Below are positions 61,937 through 64,000 of a stretch of DNA of 64,000 nt, in pieces; the stretch's first letter is position 1, and every line of letters begins with the position of its first letter. The notes beneath the pieces are model-generated. The model was not told the origin of the DNA, ran no database searches, and was given only the letters and a program-made list of their open reading frames with translations. Source of the DNA: SpSt-398 sp041752235 (GTDB taxonomy: Bacteria > Bacteroidota > Bacteroidia > Chitinophagales > Chitinophagaceae); NCBI GenBank assembly GCA_041752235.1, contig JBGSHM010000010.1, positions 124,001 through 188,000 on the forward strand, given 5' to 3'. A program made the translations under genes and the position numbers.

Positions 61937-64000
61937 TGCAGGACACCACCATCATCAAACCCTACCTAAGACTTTCCGGACTCGAACCACTGCTGATACG
62001 CCCCGAAACGAATTTCATCAACGTGGGTGAACGGACCAACGTGACTGGTTCCAAGAAATTCGCGCGGCTGATCCGGGAAAACAAATACGAAGAAGCGCTG
62101 AGCGTGGCCCGCCAACAGGTGGAAAGCGGTGCTCAGATATTGGATGTGAACATGGATGACGCCCTCCTGGAAGGCGTTCAGGCCATGACCACCTTCCTGA
62201 ACCTCGTGCAAAGCGAACCCGATATCGCCCGTATCCCCATCATGATCGACTCCTCGAAATTTGAGATCATTGAAGCGGGACTGAAATGCGTACAAGGCAA
62301 GGCGATCGTGAATTCCATCTCCATGAAAGAAGGAGAGGAAAAATTTATTCAACAGGCAGAGATCTGTAAACTCTTTGGCGCCGCCGTGATCGTGATGGCC
62401 TTTGATGAAAAAGGCCAGGCCGATACCAAGGACCGTAAAGTAGAGATCTGTCACCGCGCCTATACCATCCTTACCAAGAAACTGGGTTATGACCCGCAAG
62501 ACATCATATTTGACCCCAACGTCTTTGCCGTAGCCACAGGTCTGGAAGAACATAACAACTACGGAGTTGATTTTATCCAGGCCACCCGGGAGATCAAACA
62601 ACTCATGCCCTTAACCAAGGTATCAGGTGGGGTGAGCAACCTTTCCTTCTCTTTCCGGGGTAATGACCATGTACGTGAAGCCATGCACAGCGTTTTTCTC
62701 TACCATGCCATCAAAGCCGGTATGGATATGGGGATCGTGAACGCCGGACAGTTGGTGGTATACGATGAAATAGAACCCAAACTCCGGGATCTCTGTGAAG
62801 ACGTGATCCTGAACCGGAACAATACAAACAACGAGGCGACTGAAAAGCTGATTGCCTTTGCTGAAACCGTAAAAGCCAAAGGCAAAGAAGAAGTAAAAGA
62901 CGAGGCCTGGAGACAGGGTACCGTAGAAGAACGACTGACCCACGCCCTGGTGAACGGGATTGCCGACTATGTTGAACAAGACACGGAAGAAGCGCGTCTA
63001 AAATACCCGGCTCCGCTTACCGTGATCGAAGGACCTCTGATGGACGGAATGAATGTAGTGGGTGACCTTTTTGGCGCCGGTAAAATGTTCCTGCCCCAGG
63101 TGGTGAAAAGTGCCCGGGTGATGAAAAAATCAGTGGCTGTACTTACCCCCTATATTGAAGCAGAGAAAGAAGAGAAAAGAAGAAACCTGGAAATAAGTGG
63201 CGGTCAATCCGTAGAAGCCAAAGGTGCCGCCAAGGTATTATTGGCCACGGTAAAAGGAGATGTACATGATATTGGTAAAAACATCGTAGGCGTCGTGCTT
63301 GGTTGTAATGGATATGATATCATTGATATGGGTGTGATGGTGCCGGCTGACAAGATCCTCGATACAGCCGAAAAAGAAAAAGTAGATATCATCGGTCTGA
63401 GTGGATTGATCACTCCCTCCCTGGATGAAATGGTGCATGTTGCCCATGAAATGAAACGTCGGGGTATGAAACAACCTTTGCTGATCGGTGGAGCCACCAC
63501 TTCCCGTATGCATACGGCAGTGAAGATCGCGCCACAGTATGATAATGGCGTGCTGCATGTACTTGACGCCTCCCGAAGTGTGACGGCAGTAAGTACCTTG
63601 TTGAGTGAGGACCAGAAATCAACCTTCCTTGCCCAAACGACGAAGGAGTATGATGAGCTCCGTCAGCAGTTCCTGAACAAACAAAAGAACAGGTCACTGA
63701 TCCCCTACAAGGAAGCCAAAGTGACCAAAGAATATTTTGATTGGAAAAATTACAAACCCACTACACCCGCGGTGAATGGGGTAAAGGTGATCAAAGGAGC
63801 CGACCTGGGTACCATTGCGGAATACATTGATTGGGGACCCTTCTTTATCGGCTGGGAAATGCCCGGTCACTTCCCTGAAGTATTGTCGGATAAAATCTTT
63901 GGCCAGGAAGCTACCCGTCTTTACGCCGATGCCCAGGCGCTGGTAAAAAAGATCGTAGCTGAGAAATGGTTTAGTGCCGATGGCGTCATCGGTTTCTGGC
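61936..64000 (+). CDS. metH: Methionine synthase, folate/cobalamin/reactivation protein (split MetH, part 2; partial)
   Basis: Open from the ATG at 61936 to the right edge (688 codons, no stop). Pterin-binding domain at about 27-290 (NFINVGERTNVTGSKKFARLI, ILDVNMDDALLEGVQAM, PIMIDSSKFEIIEAGLKCVQGK), cobalamin-binding helical cap at about 300-400 (IEGPLMDGMNVVGDLFGAGKMFLPQVV) and cobalamin fold at about 430-570 with DVHDIGKNIV (the His that ligands cobalt). The SAM-binding reactivation domain starts near 590 (YFDWKNYKPTTP). Folate methyl transfer to homocysteine with the part 1 protein. The end is beyond the window. Confidence 0.95.
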   Translation, partial: MQDTTIIKPYLRLSGLEPLLIRPETNFINVGERTNVTGSKKFARLIRENKYEEALSVARQQVESGAQILDVNMDDALLEGVQAMTTFLNLVQSEPDIARIPIMIDSSKFEIIEAGLKCVQGKAIVNSISMKEGEEKFIQQAEICKLFGAAVIVMAFDEKGQADTKDRKVEICHRAYTILTKKLGYDPQDIIFDPNVFAVATGLEEHNNYGVDFIQATREIKQLMPLTKVSGGVSNLSFSFRGNDHVREAMHSVFLYHAIKAGMDMGIVNAGQLVVYDEIEPKLRDLCEDVILNRNNTNNEATEKLIAFAETVKAKGKEEVKDEAWRQGTVEERLTHALVNGIADYVEQDTEEARLKYPAPLTVIEGPLMDGMNVVGDLFGAGKMFLPQVVKSARVMKKSVAVLTPYIEAEKEEKRRNLEISGGQSVEAKGAAKVLLATVKGDVHDIGKNIVGVVLGCNGYDIIDMGVMVPADKILDTAEKEKVDIIGLSGLITPSLDEMVHVAHEMKRRGMKQPLLIGGATTSRMHTAVKIAPQYDNGVLHVLDASRSVTAVSTLLSEDQKSTFLAQTTKEYDELRQQFLNKQKNRSLIPYKEAKVTKEYFDWKNYKPTTPAVNGVKVIKGADLGTIAEYIDWGPFFIGWEMPGHFPEVLSDKIFGQEATRLYADAQALVKKIVAEKWFSADGVIGFW

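Overview
The window looks like a chromosome segment of a Bacteroidota bacterium, most likely a Chitinophagaceae-like soil or plant-litter degrader. This is inferred from SusC/SusD pairs, a FecI/FecR-type sigma/anti-sigma pair, many TonB-dependent receptors, lipoboxes, promoter boxes of the TAnnTTTG type, weak Shine-Dalgarno signals and a two-gene MetH. Species cannot be named from the sequence alone.

Left end (1-2524). The most unusual region. A zinc-motif protein gene of unknown function runs off the left edge (minus strand). Its 5' side holds a cluster of four related RNA modules (968-1293), bracketed by conserved boxes (GGTCAA, seven variable bases, TTACTTC; then the complementary seven bases followed by RATTATC). 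One module sits inside a tRNA-like cloverleaf with no normal anticodon arm, and another encloses an isolated T-arm. A divergent WYL-domain regulator (1499-2524) follows, with two similar operator-like sites exactly 100 bp apart between the two transcription units. I read this as an undescribed tRNA-mimic / Y-RNA-like small RNA system with its own regulator.

Polysaccharide utilisation locus (2525-22734, all minus). In order of transcription: GH95 fucosidase-type enzyme (frameshifted), double CE1 esterase, GH3, GH9, ECF sigma factor, FecR anti-sigma, SusC with STN domain, SusD, and a large VCBS/ASPIC lipoprotein. It is a hemicellulose or pectin side-chain system with trans-envelope signalling through SusC and FecR.

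Middle (22896-36533). Bcp peroxiredoxin; a TonB receptor; a cytochrome c lipoprotein; a promoter, small secreted protein, metal-type TonB receptor and lipoprotein operon; a Crp-like regulator with an AhpD-like protein and two tandem YHS proteins; an esterase; a FecA-like receptor; DoxX; and an orphan HicB.

Second carbohydrate region (36596-46147). Two GH127-type genes, one with an in-frame amber codon, a PQQ-propeller lipoprotein, and a translationally coupled GH130 / GT4-fusion pair.

Right part (46680-64000). A Fic protein with a repeated operator-like region, a formamidase-family enzyme, a tRNA-Arg(CCT) locus with two insertion-split copies around a GIY-YIG nuclease gene, a VOC protein, a TPR protein, an M48 peptidase, an SRPBCC protein, a helicase-nuclease with an Fe-S type cysteine set, an Ig-like lipoprotein, recR, and split metH with a 30-residue membrane peptide gene between the halves. 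The last gene runs off the right edge. At least three families of intergenic palindromic or tandem repeats are scattered through the window.
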